64,000 nucleotides of DNA, from contig CM059972.1 of NCBI GenBank assembly GCA_030490835.1, positions 40,589,452-40,653,451 on the forward strand. Direction: 5' to 3'. Shown here in pieces: positions 34,520-46,200 of the stretch (its first letter is position 1; each line of letters starts with the position of its first letter). The position numbers were made by a program, and so were the translations under genes. This DNA is from Annona cherimola. Taxonomy: Eukaryota > Streptophyta > Magnoliopsida > Magnoliales > Annonaceae. Below the pieces are notes generated by a model. It was not told where the DNA came from. It did no database searches and saw only the letters and a program-made list of their open reading frames with translations.

Positions 34520-37500
34520 ATGGATAGTGGCTACTCAAGACACATGACAGGAGAAAAAGAACTGTTCCATAAAATCAACCCGTGCCACAAAGGAGCAGCT
34601 GCTTTTGGAAATAATGAAAAAGGTAAAATTAAAGGTAAATGAAATGTTTATGGAATTTCAAATGCATGTATTAAGGACGTACTATTTGTTGAAGGACTCA
34701 AACATAACCTAATGAGTATTAGTCAATTATGTGACAAAGGTTATAAAGTCGTATTTGAATCCTCTATCTGCAATGTATTTGATGATGATCACATAGTATT
34801 TAGTGGCAAAAGACATGGAAATGTATATTTGGTTTGCCTAGATGAACTTGAGTAAAAATGTCTAATAGCCATAGAAAATGATCCATGGATATGGCATACA
34901 AGGCTTGGACATATAAATATGTCAAATATTAAAATATTGTGGAAAAAGAGTTTAGTACAAGGGTTACCAAAGCTTAAATATGACAAGAATAAGATTTGCA
35001 AGGCTTGTCAATTATCTAAGCAACCCAAAATGCCATTTTCCACCAAAAAGGAAATTTCAACGACTAGGCCACTTGAATTATTGCATATGGATCTTTATGT
35101 GTCATCGGACAATTTAACTCTTGGTGGGAAAAAGTATGTTTTTGTAATTGTTGATGATTTTTCAAGATTTACTAGGATTATACTCTTAGCTAGCAAAGAT
35201 GAAGCATTTTCTATGTTTATCGCGTTTTCAAATTTGGTGCAAAATGAAAAATAAAATACAATTATTTCCATTAGAAGTGACCATGGTGGTGAATTTGAAA
35301 ATAAATGATTCATAGAATTTCGTAATGAAAAAGGAATTCACCATACATTTTTTGCACTAAGAACTCCTCAACAAAATGGAGTTGTTGAAAGGAAAAACTG
35401 GACAATACAAGAAATAGCTAGAACTATGCTAAATGAGAGTAAATTGTCCAAAAGGTTTTGGGGTGAAGCTGTAAGTATAGCTTGTCATGTATTAAACCGA
35501 GTTACCATTAGAGCAATATTGAAAAAGACCCCATATGAACTTTGGAAAGGTAGAAAACCAAACATACCATATTTACATACTTTTGGATGTACTTGCTATG
35601 TGTTAAACAATGGAAAACTAATTTGGGTAAATTAGACGCTAAAAGTGACGAGGCAATTTTCCTTAGTTATTCATCAAATAGCAAAGCATATAGAATTTTT
35701 AACAAAAACAATCAAATAGTGGAGGAATCAATACATGTTGTTTTTGATGAATTTAACCAAACTCGGAGGAAGGAGGATGAATTAAGTGATGCAGATGATA
35801 TATCAAAGAAAGATCAACATGAGCAACAAGAAACTGAGCCTAAGCAAGAAAATTTCACGGAGAAAAGGGTAAGTGAAGATAACAATTCTTACAAACCTTC
35901 AACTGATATAAAATTAAAAAATGACCATCTAATTGAGCAAGTTATTGGCAATATCTATGAATGAGTAAAAACTAGGAGGTCAAAACACAATATTTGTGGA
36001 CAATATGCTTTTGTGTCAAAAATTGAACCAACAACTATTGATCAAACTCTTAATGATGAAAATTGGATTATTGCAATGCAAGAAGAGGTAAATCAATTTG
36101 AAAGAAATAATATATGACATTTAGATCCTAGACCCAAAGATTGCACTATTATTGGTACCAAATGGGTATTTAGGAACAAATTAGATGAAAGTGGACTTGT
36201 AATAAGAAATAAAGCCAGACTAGTAGCTAAAGGTTATTCCCAAGAAGAAGGAATTGATTTTGAAGAATCATACACACCTGTGGCTAGATTAGAAGCCATA
36301 CATATTCTACTAGCATTTGCTTCTCACATGGATTTCAAATTGTTTCAAATGGATGTGAAGAGCGCATTTTTGAATGGATACTTGAATGAAGAAGTTTATG
36401 TTGAACAACCTCTGTGATTTGAAGAAAAGGATCAATCAAAATATGTTTACAAATTAACCAAAGCATTATACGGACTAAAACAAGCTCCACAAGCTTGGTA
36501 TGAAAGGTTAAACAATTTTGATTGATCATGAATTTCAAAGAGGAAAGGTTGATACAACATTATTCATCAAGTATAAGAGTAAAAATATTTTAATTGTTCA
36601 AATTTACGTAGATGATATAATAGTTGGTGCTACTGATGAAACTTTGTGCCAAATTTTTTTTAAGATTATGCAGAGTGAATTTTAAATGAGCATGATGGGA
36701 GAATTGAATTTCTTTCTTGAACTGCAAATTAAGCAAGAAGCCAAAGGAAGTTTTATAAATCAGTCCAAGTATATCAAAAAAATGTTAAAGAAATTCGGAA
36801 TGCAGACTAGCAAGGGAGCAAACACACCAATGAGTTCAACAATCAAGATCGACATGGATGAAAAGGGTAAATCTGTCGAACAAAAACTATACAGAAGCAT
36901 GATAGGTTTTCTGTTATACTTAACTGCTTCTAGACAAGATATTCTATTCAGTGTTTGCATGTATTTTAGATTTCAATCATGTCCTAAAGAATCACATTTA
37001 ATGGCTGTAAAAAGAATTTTTAAATATTTGATAAACACCACTAATCTTGGATTATGGTATCCAAAGGGGTCAACTTTTGATCTAATCGGCTACTCGGATG
37101 CGGATTTTTCCAGATATAAAGTAGATAGAAAAAGTACTAGTGGAACATGTCAATTTCTTGGAAATATGTTGGTTTCATGGTATTCAAGAAAACAAAATAG
37201 TGTTGCTCTATTTACGGCGGAAGCCAAATATATAGCCACCGGGAGCTGTTGTACCCAACTACTTTGGATGAAATAACAACTTAAAGATTATGGTATTGAT
37301 TATCATAATATTCCAATTAGATGTGATAATACAAGTGCAATTTGTTTGACTAAAAATCCTATATTGCATTCTAGAACAAAGCATACAGATGTAAAAGACC
37401 ATTTTATTCATGAACATGCTGAAAATCGTGATATTTGTTTGGAATATGTGAAAAGTGAAGACCAAATTGCAGATATTTTTACCAAACCTTTAGCAAAAGA

Positions 37501-37549
37501 ATCATTTTACAAAATTAGAAATGATATGGGTATGATTGAGCTTGATTAG
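34520..37549 (+). pseudogene. Element B copia Pol, heavily broken
   Basis: It begins at the protease motif MDSGYSRHMTG, in which the usual Cys is Tyr. Recognisable blocks are the HHCC finger and integrase start (34919-35254), the integrase end (35426-35635), a connecting region (35587-35964), RVT_2 (36150-36530), then the YVDDII block near 36605, RNase H (36686-37276) and the C-terminus (37346-37549). At least ten stops or frame changes separate them. Together with the lost gag start this makes B older than A. Confidence 0.88.
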
Positions 37550-37837
37550 AAACACAATATTATAAGGGGAGTGATCTTAGATAGTCCAAGTCGAAAGGTC
37601 AAGTCGACTCCTGTCAAGTCGAAGTCGACTTTGGTTAGGGCAAGTCGACTTCAGCGCACACCGTTTGGGCTTCCCGCGTTTCTTCTCTTCTTTTTCTTTC
37701 TTTCTTTCTTTCATCTTCCCATTTCTCTCCTGCGCCGTCTCTGCTTCCTCCCTTTTGAGCTCTCTCTCTCTCATATAAGTTTCTCTCTCGTGCTCTCTCC
37801 CTCATCTCTCTGTTCTCTCTCATCTCGTTTCTCTCTC
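37550..37837 (+). repeat. Element B pol-to-ORF spacer and leader, cut by element D
   Basis: GTCGAC centres at about 37588-37660 are followed by C+T-rich sequence to 37837, where the LTR of D begins. The extra ORF itself is missing. The short ORFs on either strand here are low-complexity. Confidence 0.75.
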
Positions 37838-37874
37838 TGTGAAACCCGCAATCCTAGAATAGCACATGTAAACT

Positions 37875-37891
37875 TAGGGTTGTAAACCCTA
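37875..37891 (+). promoter_or_regulatory. Telo-box inverted repeat in element D LTR
   Basis: TAGGGTT-GTA-AACCCTA. The right arm with the preceding A is a plant telo-box. Equivalent repeats lie at 43298-43314 and, with 9-bp arms, at 60276-60296. Confidence 0.6.
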
Positions 37892-37989
37892 GATCCCTGT
37901 ACTGATTTTATGATAAATAAAATTTATGAAATATGTTATATTTTACAAATGTGTACTAGAGGTTAAAATAATGAAATTAAGAATGTGAC

Positions 37990-38040
37990 GCACGTGAATA
38001 GTGCACGTGAATAGTGCACGTGAATAGTAAACGTGCATAG
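37990..38040 (+). promoter_or_regulatory. G-box array in element D left LTR
   Basis: Three CACGTG cores (37991, 38004, 38017) lie in 13-bp repeats of the form GCACGTGAATAGT. The right LTR has only two at the same place. CACGTG is the target of many plant bZIP and bHLH factors. Confidence 0.6.
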
Positions 38041-38703
38041 TAATTGTGGATTAAGATATGAGATTAAGAGTTAATCACTTGATTAACCTAATCACAAAAA
38101 GTCAAAAGAAGAATTAATCACTACAAGACAAAATAGCAATTCTTTTGGATATTCTAATCCAAATTTGGATTTTTGTGGAAAAATAGAAAAAAATTCATAA
38201 ATTGCAATCCGGGTGTCGGAATTAGATGAAATTTTTTATGGATGGTTAAAAATACATGATGAACATGATGGATGGTATAAGATGTGATGAAACTCACAAA
38301 TTAATGGCCAAGATGAAGTGTCAAATAGATGTTGAAAAAGTAACTTAACTTTTTATTAAATATACTTTGACTTTTTAATAAAGTAAATAATTAAAAAAAA
38401 AAAATTAAATGCAAATGCAGCATGGCAGGGACGTGCAAGGGGGTTGCTCACTTTTGGGGTCATGATCCAATGGTCACAAATCAATTTTATCATTAATCAA
38501 GGGTTGAGATTAAGTTGCTTAAAAATAATTAATTTTAAAATTAAAAAATAGGATAAAAATAGGGCTGCAATAGGGCTGCTGTATCAGGCCTAGTGTGGCT
38601 GCTCTTGGCTCACGGCACCTTTTGGAAATTAGAAAAAAATACATTTGCAAATTTACACCTCAAGCAAGGGGGTAAATTGCAATTTAATGAAAAATCAAAA
38701 AAG

Positions 38704-38871
38704 TATAAATAGGGGCATGGGGTGAACGTACAAAGGCACAATACCAGCTCCACTTGAGCCATTCCAAGTTCCCAAGCCATCCAAAACACGTTTTTTCCTT
38801 GAAAGAAAGAAGGAGAGAAGATTTGAGAAAGAAGGGCCAAGTAGAAGGGGAGTTTTTCTACTTCAGGTAAG
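38704..38871 (+). promoter_or_regulatory. Element D TATA box and first splice-donor-like site
   Basis: TATAAATA (38704-38711) is followed about 155 bp later by CAG/GTAAGG with GT at 38867. The right LTR repeats both (44113 and 44276), and G3 has TATATAAA at 61114 and AAG/GTAAGT at 61272. Confidence 0.55.
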
Positions 38872-39593
38872 GGGATTCTTCCCAAACTTGTTTTGGATAT
38901 TAAGTAGGGTAAAACCATGCTTAGATAATGCCCAAGCATGAGAAAATAAGTATAGATATAATGTTTAAATGGAATTATGCCAAAACATCAAAAATTTGGA
39001 GCGAAGATAGGGTATTTGGGAAGATAGCATATGATATATGAAAATAATGCTCCAAAATTGATAAATGATGATTTGGGATGTATTATTATGATAAATATGA
39101 TGTTGGAATAATGATATATTAATTTCATGATTTTTGGAATTAAGGATTATGCTTTAGTGAATTTATGTTGATTTTTAGTATATGGAGAAAAAGATTTTTT
39201 TGGCCAAGTAAATGATGATAAATTCAAAATATACGAAATGTCCTATGACATAATAGGCATGAGGTATGTCATGATATTTTTTATTTTTGGAAAAAATATC
39301 AAATTTTGGAACCCATGAACAGTAACCACATCTCTGTGAACAGTTACCTCGGATGAACAGTAATCTGCTACAGTACAGCGTGATTTTGGAGAAAATTTTA
39401 GATTTATTTTTATATTTTATGAGGATAAATGGATTGAATTTTTTAAGAATTTATGGATAAAAATCCATATAAGAAAATGATGATCACGCATTTTTAAGGA
39501 TAACCTCCATAAAAAAATTATGGTGGAAAATAAGGTCATAAATAAATATAAAATATGCATGATAAAGTATGTATATCCTTTTCACTTGTATAG

Positions 39594-39640
39594 GAAAAGG
39601 AAAGGAAAGGATAAAGGAGTCGGATTAAAGCAAAGCAAAG
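39594..39640 (+). other. Putative purine-rich mini-exon in element D left LTR
   Basis: It is 47 bp, almost entirely A and G, preceded by a T-rich stretch ending TATAG and followed by GTAAGC. The right-LTR counterpart at 45555-45601 is also exactly 47 bp although the two sequences are diverged there. Confidence 0.5.
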
Positions 39641-41403
39641 GTAAGCAAGCAAACATTTTTGAAAATGATTTTTATATGTTTCATATTGCAACTATGAAAT
39701 ATGTCGGAATTGCTTTATTATAAGCAAATCCATATGGAAGTAAGGAGAAATGTTAAGTTATATGGAAACTACTTTATCATAAGCAAATACTTATGAAAAT
39801 AAGAAAAAATATAGAAATGGTTGCATTATAATGGAAAAAAGAACATTTTGATTTCAAAATAATATTTGGTTTTGTCAAATGAATTTAAAATGATTTGTTA
39901 AAATGTTTTGAAGCGGATTTAAGGAAGGCCAACCGATAATCGATTTAAATGAAGATTTTTAAGGTAATGACCAAAGTATCATACAAGCTTACCTTCTTAT
40001 AGAAGTAACTCATGTGTCATGTGGACAAGGAATATGATACCATATAAAAAAAATGAAATGAATTATGCATTGGTATATCCTTTGTTCATGAAAAACCCAG
40101 AAATGGGAAGAAAAGCATTTGCAAAATATTTTGTCTTTAGATATTAAAATGTTTTTGAAATTGTTTTACCGCTCAAAATTTATTTAGAAACATTTTAGCA
40201 AAATTTTGAAATTACTATTTCTCAAATATTTCCTTCAAATATTTTAAATGATTTAGAAATGTGTTATTTAAATATTTCCAAAATTATTTAAGGTTGGTCA
40301 TCCTTACAAAATATTTTATTAACTTGTTAACTTGGGCTATGCCAAGTTTTCAAGTCAAAAAAGGGAATACAGGCCGAGGTCTGTACTATTTTGAAATGAC
40401 ATGCTAGCATCAAGTTTTAAAAAGGAAAAGTCACAGACTAGGGTCTGTAGAGTTTTATAAAAAGCATGCTAGCATATGAATATGGAGAAAGGAATGTGCA
40501 CATGAGCTATGTACTAGGTCTACAGTAGAAGATATGCAGACCGGACGCGGTTGCAAGATGGGCCCCCTCTACATAGGCCAAGTCACTTTAAAAGGCGAAA
40601 TGCCGGCGGCGCCCTCCCTGAAATGGGAGAAGAACACGGATAACTGCTTGGCTCGCGAGTTATCAATAGAGATGGTTTCTCTCCTAAGGAGGAAAGGGTG
40701 ATCACTTGGTAAGTGTCACCTACCAGACGGACAGAAACGTTATGCATGATGCATATGCTTGTTTTACAAAGGTTTTATGAAAAATGTTTTAAGGACATGA
40801 GAATGTCCTTGGAGAAAGAAAGTTTTATGAAAAACGTTTTATGTTCGTGAAAAAAAGGTTTACATGTTAAGTTTGCAAGCATATGTTTTACGAAAGGTTT
40901 TATGAAAAGGTTTCCACTGGTTGATAGTAGATCACTTGATAAGTGTCTACTATTGAACAAGAGAAATGCATTTAAATGAAAAAAAAACGCTTGCTTACTG
41001 AGTTTTGACTCACGTTTTGCTTTTCAAACCATAGACAGGTACAGCACAGGCCAAGAAGAAAAGGAAAAAGAAGGTATGAAGAAAATTTTATGATATGCTG
41101 ATCCATATATGGTATGATATGAACATATGATAAGGAGTTTTCAAATTATGTATGTATAAAATGTTCAGGTTAAAATAACCTGTATTGTACAAAAACAAGT
41201 ATGAATGTTATCAATGATAATTGAGATTTGATGATAAGTATGTGTCTTTATGGGATGAAAGAAAAAGAAAAAAAAATTTTGGACGAGATCGAATTAAGTA
41301 CCCGCCGCGTGATCAGGGTAACAATCCTGATTCACACTTACCAATCGACAAGATCCCGGAGTAAGGACAAATGTGATGCCTCGGTTCGGGGCGCCACAGA
41401 AGT

Positions 41404-41415
41404 TGGTATCAGAGC
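41404..41415 (+). other. Element D primer-binding site (Met-tRNA)
   Basis: TGGTATCAGAGC lies five bases after the left LTR end. Confidence 0.9.
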
Positions 41416-41783
41416 AAGGATTGGTAAATAGGCGGGAAAAAAAGAGAAAACAGTGAATGATGAAAGGATAGATTTTATACCACAGGAGATGATATCAAAA
41501 TTTTAATTGATAAATAGAAGTGGAAAGAAGAAAAGTAAAGATGACTTGGTTGGTCTAGCACTAGCTAAGTAGAGTATATGTGGTAAGAAAGGGATAGAGA
41601 AAATAGCAAAAGTCTCTTTTTGACTTTTGAAATAATAAATGAATGTAGATTGTTTTAAATACAAGTGAAAATATTTTACACTTGTATGATAAGTATGCAT
41701 GATTAATATGATTAATTATGTTTTATTAATGATATGATTTTTGAATATATAGAAAGATTCCTATCACCAGAGCAGGAGCTAGG
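41416..41783 (+). other. Element D leader before gag
   Basis: This is an A+T-rich leader with no ORF of note. The gag frame is open back to 41745 with no ATG. A possible acceptor (TATATAG ending at 41752) lies just inside it and a GTAAGA donor-like site lies near 41583. Confidence 0.5.
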
Positions 41784-43139
41784 TTGAATAAAGGAAAAGT
41801 TGTCGCAGATAATGAAGTTGTAAGTCAACGAGAAAAAGGAGAGACCAGTAATAGGTCTAAGCAACCAAGGCAGGAGGAACAATCAGGTTCAAGGACTCGT
41901 CAACGACGAGAAGAGGTTAGTTCTGAACCCCATATAGAAAAAGGAACTAACCAAGAAAGAAAAATAGAAGAAATAGTAGCTGCAGCTGTAGAGAAATCAA
42001 TGCAGCAATGGACAACACAAGCTATGGGCATGATCCAAGGACTATGGGAGGAACATCAACATGCCCAGCTAGGAAACAAGGATAGGAAAAGGGTTGGCCC
42101 ATTGATCAACCCTACCCCTACAGTAGGAACGGAAGATAGCCTATTAGAAGCTGATAGAAAGGCTATCAATGCTTTTCTAGCACAACACCCCCCTAAGTTC
42201 GCAGGAGAGCCAGACCCTATTAAAGCTGAACAGTGGATGATTGAAATGAAGAAATTATTTAGAATTTCCCCATGTAATGATCAACAGAAGTTATTGTGCG
42301 TCACCCATTTATTGGTTGGGGACGCCTATGAATGGTGGGAGACTCTAATAGTTACTATGCCACACTCGAAGGAAGTAACGTGGCAAAATTTTTTGAAAGA
42401 ATTTAATAAGGAGTACCTTCCGGCAGGTCTCCAAAATCAAAAGGTGATTGAATTTGAACAATTATGTCAGGGCGAGATGACTGTTACGGAATATGCTACA
42501 AAATTTAATGCCCTGGTAAGATTTGTTCCATGGATAGCAAATGCGCCCGAAAATAAGGCACAAAGGTTTCAGCAATGGCTGAAGCCATGTTTAAGAGAAG
42601 GCCTTGCACCTCATTTGATTAGAGATTATGCCGCAAGCATAGAAAGTGCAAGAGCTTTAGAATTAGAAACATTAAGAACCCAAGAAGAACAAGAGCAGTT
42701 TAATTTTGACACCCAGAAGCATGATATGGGAAAAGAAAGGAGCAAGAAGACAGTGACAAGAATAATGAAGTCAGACTCCATCTCAGTAGGTGCTCCAATG
42801 TGTAGAAATTGTCAAAGGTGTCATTTTGGTAAATGTTTAAAGGGTTCTAATAAATGTTTTAAGTGTGGTCAGATAGGGCATATAGCCAAGAACTGCAGAA
42901 GTGCTGAGGCAAAATTATTAAAGTGCTTCATTTGTGATCAAGTAGGACACGTTGCCACCAAATGTCCAAACAAAGAAGCAAGAGGTCAAGGAAAGTCTGC
43001 CCGGCAAAAGAATATGGCTGCTCATCAACAAGGTACCTCTACTAACCCAGTGCGGATGTATGCATTGACTCACAAAGAGTCACAAGAACAAGGAGAAGAA
43101 GAAGTTGCAGGTATGGATGATGATGACGACATTATATGA
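41784..43139 (+). CDS. Element D gypsy-type Gag (about 451 aa), start uncertain
   Basis: The N-terminal third is basic and Gln/Glu-rich. A Retrotrans_gag domain spans about residues 130-300 (WMIEMKKLFRISP, then YEWWETLIV and MTVTEYATKFNALVRF). A Cys-rich stretch (CRNCQRCHFGKC) is followed by two zinc knuckles, CFKCGQIGHIAKNC and CFICDQVGHVATKC. The C-terminus is acidic (DDDDD-like). The sequence is uninterrupted, unlike most genes in the window. The given start is a TTG. No in-frame ATG exists between the upstream stop (41742) and about codon 73, so either the ATG has mutated or it is supplied by splicing. No pol follows; the stop is 107 bp before the polypurine tract. Confidence 0.85.
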   Translation: MNKGKVVADNEVVSQREKGETSNRSKQPRQEEQSGSRTRQRREEVSSEPHIEKGTNQERKIEEIVAAAVEKSMQQWTTQAMGMIQGLWEEHQHAQLGNKDRKRVGPLINPTPTVGTEDSLLEADRKAINAFLAQHPPKFAGEPDPIKAEQWMIEMKKLFRISPCNDQQKLLCVTHLLVGDAYEWWETLIVTMPHSKEVTWQNFLKEFNKEYLPAGLQNQKVIEFEQLCQGEMTVTEYATKFNALVRFVPWIANAPENKAQRFQQWLKPCLREGLAPHLIRDYAASIESARALELETLRTQEEQEQFNFDTQKHDMGKERSKKTVTRIMKSDSISVGAPMCRNCQRCHFGKCLKGSNKCFKCGQIGHIAKNCRSAEAKLLKCFICDQVGHVATKCPNKEARGQGKSARQKNMAAHQQGTSTNPVRMYALTHKESQEQGEEEVAGMDDDDDII

Positions 43140-43260
43140 TTTTCATACCAACTACTCCTGCACTATTAGTAGAAGAAATGAATAGTGTATAAAGGCGCAG
43201 CAAAAGTGTGATAGGTTGTAATAGGTTTCGGGACGAAACCTTTTGTAAGGGGGGGAGGAT
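43140..43260 (+). other. Element D 3' leader and polypurine tract
   Basis: There is no gene. The purine tract GTAAGGGGGGGAGGAT (43245-43260) directly precedes the right LTR. Confidence 0.85.
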
Positions 43261-46200
43261 TGTGAAACCCGCAATCCTAGAATAGCACATGTAAACCTAG
43301 GGTTGTAAACCCTAGATCCCTGTACTGATTTTATGATAAATAAAATTTATGAAATATGTTATATTTTACAAATGTGTACTAGAGGTTAAAATAATGCAAT
43401 TAAGAATGTGATGCACGTGAATAGTGCACGTGAATAGTAAACGTGCATAGTAATTGTGGATTAAGATATGAGATTAAGAGTTAATCACTTGATTAACCTA
43501 ATCACAAAAAGTCAAAAGGAGAATTAATCACTACAAGACAAAATAGCAATTCTTTTGGATATTCTAATCCAAATTTGGATTTTTGTGGAAAAATAGAAAA
43601 AAATTCATAAATTGCAATCCGGGTGTCGGAATTAGATGAAATTTTTTATGGATGGTTAAAAATACATGATGAACATGATGGATGGTATAAGATGTGATGA
43701 AACTCACAAATTAATGGCCAAGATGAAGTGTCAAATAGATGTTGAAAAAGTAACTTAACTTTTTATTAAATATACTTTGACTTTTTAATAAAGTAAATAA
43801 TTAAAAAAAAAAATTAAATGCAAATGCAGCATGGCAGGGACGTGCAAGGGGGTTGCTCACTTTTGGGTCATGATCCAATGGTCACAAATCAATTTTATCA
43901 TTAATCAAGGGTTGAGATTAAGTTGCTTAAAAATAATTAATTTTAAAATTAAAAAAATAGGATAAAAATAGGGCTGCAATAGGGCTGCTGTAGCAGGCCT
44001 AGGGTGTCTTCTCTTGGCTCAAGGCACCTTTTGGAAATTAGAAAAAAATACATTTGCAAATTTACACCTCAAGCAAGGGGGTAAATTGCAATTTAATGAA
44101 AAATCAAAAAAGTATAAATAGGGGCATGGGGTGAACGTCCAAAGGCACAATCCCAGCTCCACTTGAGCCATTCCAAGTTCCCAAGCCATCCAAAACACGT
44201 TTTGGCCTTGAAAGAAAGAAGGAGAGAAGATTTGAGAAAGAAGGGCCAAGTAGAAGGGGAGTTTTTCTACTTCAGGTAAGGGGATTCTTCCCAAACTTGT
44301 TTTGGATGTTAAGTAGGGTAAAACCATGCTTAGATAATGCCCAAGCATGAGAAAATAAGTATAGATATAATGTTTAAATGGAATTATGCCAAAACATCAA
44401 AAATTTGGAGCGAAGATTGGGTATTTGGGAAGATAGCATATGATATATGAAAATAATGCTCCAAAATTGATAAATGATGATTTGGGATGTATTATTATGA
44501 TAAATATGATGTTGGAATAATGATATATTAATTTCATGATTTTTGGAATTAAGGATTATGCTTAAGTGAATTTATGTTGATTTTTAGTATATGGAGAAAA
44601 ATATTTTTTTGGCCAAGTAAATGATGATAAATTCAAAATATACGAAATGTCCTATGATATAATAGGCATGAGGTATGTCATGATATTTTTTATTTTTGGA
44701 AAAAATATCAAATTTTGGAACCCATGAACAGTAACCACGTCTCTGTGAACAGTAACAAGCAACTAATATATAAACTTTAAACATGTGTTACTACCCTAAA
44801 TTTGGATTAAGAAAAACATGATTATTTTCTGGAATATAGAGATTAAAAATCTGTTTAGAGATAAGTATCAAAAGGGACATTGAAAGTGTATAAAACGGGT
44901 CCCAAAGTTGCTGTTTTGGAATCCTATGATGAATGGTTTTAAAATCCGAAATTAGACCCTAAATTAAATTTTAATTAAGGGGTTTAATCATGCTGAATAA
45001 GGACACAAGTTGCTGTGTTGAAAGATTTTAAGAAACACATAAGTTATGTGTTGTAAGTTGAGTATATGTGGAAGGCTAAGCATGGACAATTGATGAATAA
45101 CTTATGTGAGTTATTAAAATGCAAAAAAGCATGAAAAAAATGATGAAATACGTGAATTATGTTGATGTTTTAGTAAATAATGATAATTTCAAAATTTGAG
45201 ATTAATATATGATGTCTAAGTTATCAACTAAGTGATTAAAATGAGCACTGTCGTATGAAAAATGAAAAATATGATAAAAATGATAAATGGTGGTAATGAA
45301 CCTCCAAATAATAATTTAATGAATGATTATTATATGTATGAAAGTTTAACCTACATAAGGGTATTAAAAATGAAAGGAATGAATGGATAATATGATGTAT
45401 AGGTTATGATATGTATGAACACCCGACTTAAAAGACAAGTGGGTTAAGCTAGTGCAATGTAAATCCAAATAGATTTATATAGGTTGGAAAACCTAGGGGA
45501 TGTAAGAATTTGAAGTCGATACATATAAATAAAATGTTATTTTCATTTACCTAGGCAAAGGCAAGGAAAAGGATGGAAGAAAAGGATTAACGCGATCTCA
45601 GGTAAGCAAGCAAACTTTCAAAAATACTATTTAGTTTCTATATATTGTCATGATTGAATATGTTTATGATTATGATTTGACGAATGGACAAGCACAAGTT
45701 TTGAAAATGATGGCTTTAATGAAAAACCACAAGTTTTGAAAATGACTACTTTAATGAAAAGTCGTAAGGTTTGAAAAAAGGATGACTTTAATGAAAAGTC
45801 TCAAGGTTTGCTTCGTGGAAAGCAAGCAACATTTTTTAAGATAAATATTTTATCACAAGTGTTGCCAAAGATTGGGAATGTTTTATGTTAATGAATTTAG
45901 GAATTTGCTTACAAGTAAGCAAGTTCTCCATGATGATAATTTTAAAAGATTTTATGTTTTATGCCGATGGTTTTAAAGAATTTGCTTATAAGCAAGCAAG
46001 TTCTTTATAATGTTGTTTTCAAAAAGAAAATTTTGCCCTTTTTCACAAAACAATATTTGTAAATAAGTTTTGAGTTACTCTTACGATATTTTGTAATAAA
46101 TAATCATGTTTATGAAAGAAAAAGAAAAAAGGGATTTGATTTATGGAAAAAGATTGATTTTTCTATGTCATGATATTTAAATATAAATGATGATTTGGAC

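Larger units (their letters stand above)
20601..37837 (+). mobile_element. Copia element B (Sirevirus-like), host of nested insertions
   Basis: The remaining parts are the tail of the 5' LTR (20601-21427), primer site, gag (21477-23089 and 34208-34458), pol (34520-37549), a GTCGAC spacer, and a pyrimidine-rich leader that ends at 37837. Element C interrupts its 5' LTR, element A its gag and element D its leader. gag and pol carry many stops. What followed D (the extra ORF and 3' LTR) is not found to the right, consistent with loss by recombination at D. Confidence 0.85.
37838..41398 (+). repeat. Element D left LTR (3,561 bp)
   Basis: It runs TGTGAAACCC...GGGGCGCCACA. In order it contains a telo-box inverted repeat (37875-37891), a G-box array (37990-38040), a TATA box (38704-38711), a CAG/GTAAGG donor (38867), a mini-exon (39594-39640), two CAGAC/GTCTG palindromes (40370-40455), a CTCCC/GGGAG hairpin (40614-40629) and a second acceptor-exon-donor set (41035-41073). 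It has no coding potential of its own. Confidence 0.9.

Noticed and set aside
38610..38939. A 109-codon ORF repeated in both D LTRs (also 44019-44348, minus strand)
   Set aside because: It is duplicated only because the LTRs are duplicated. It runs antisense across the TATA box and donor region and resembles no known protein.
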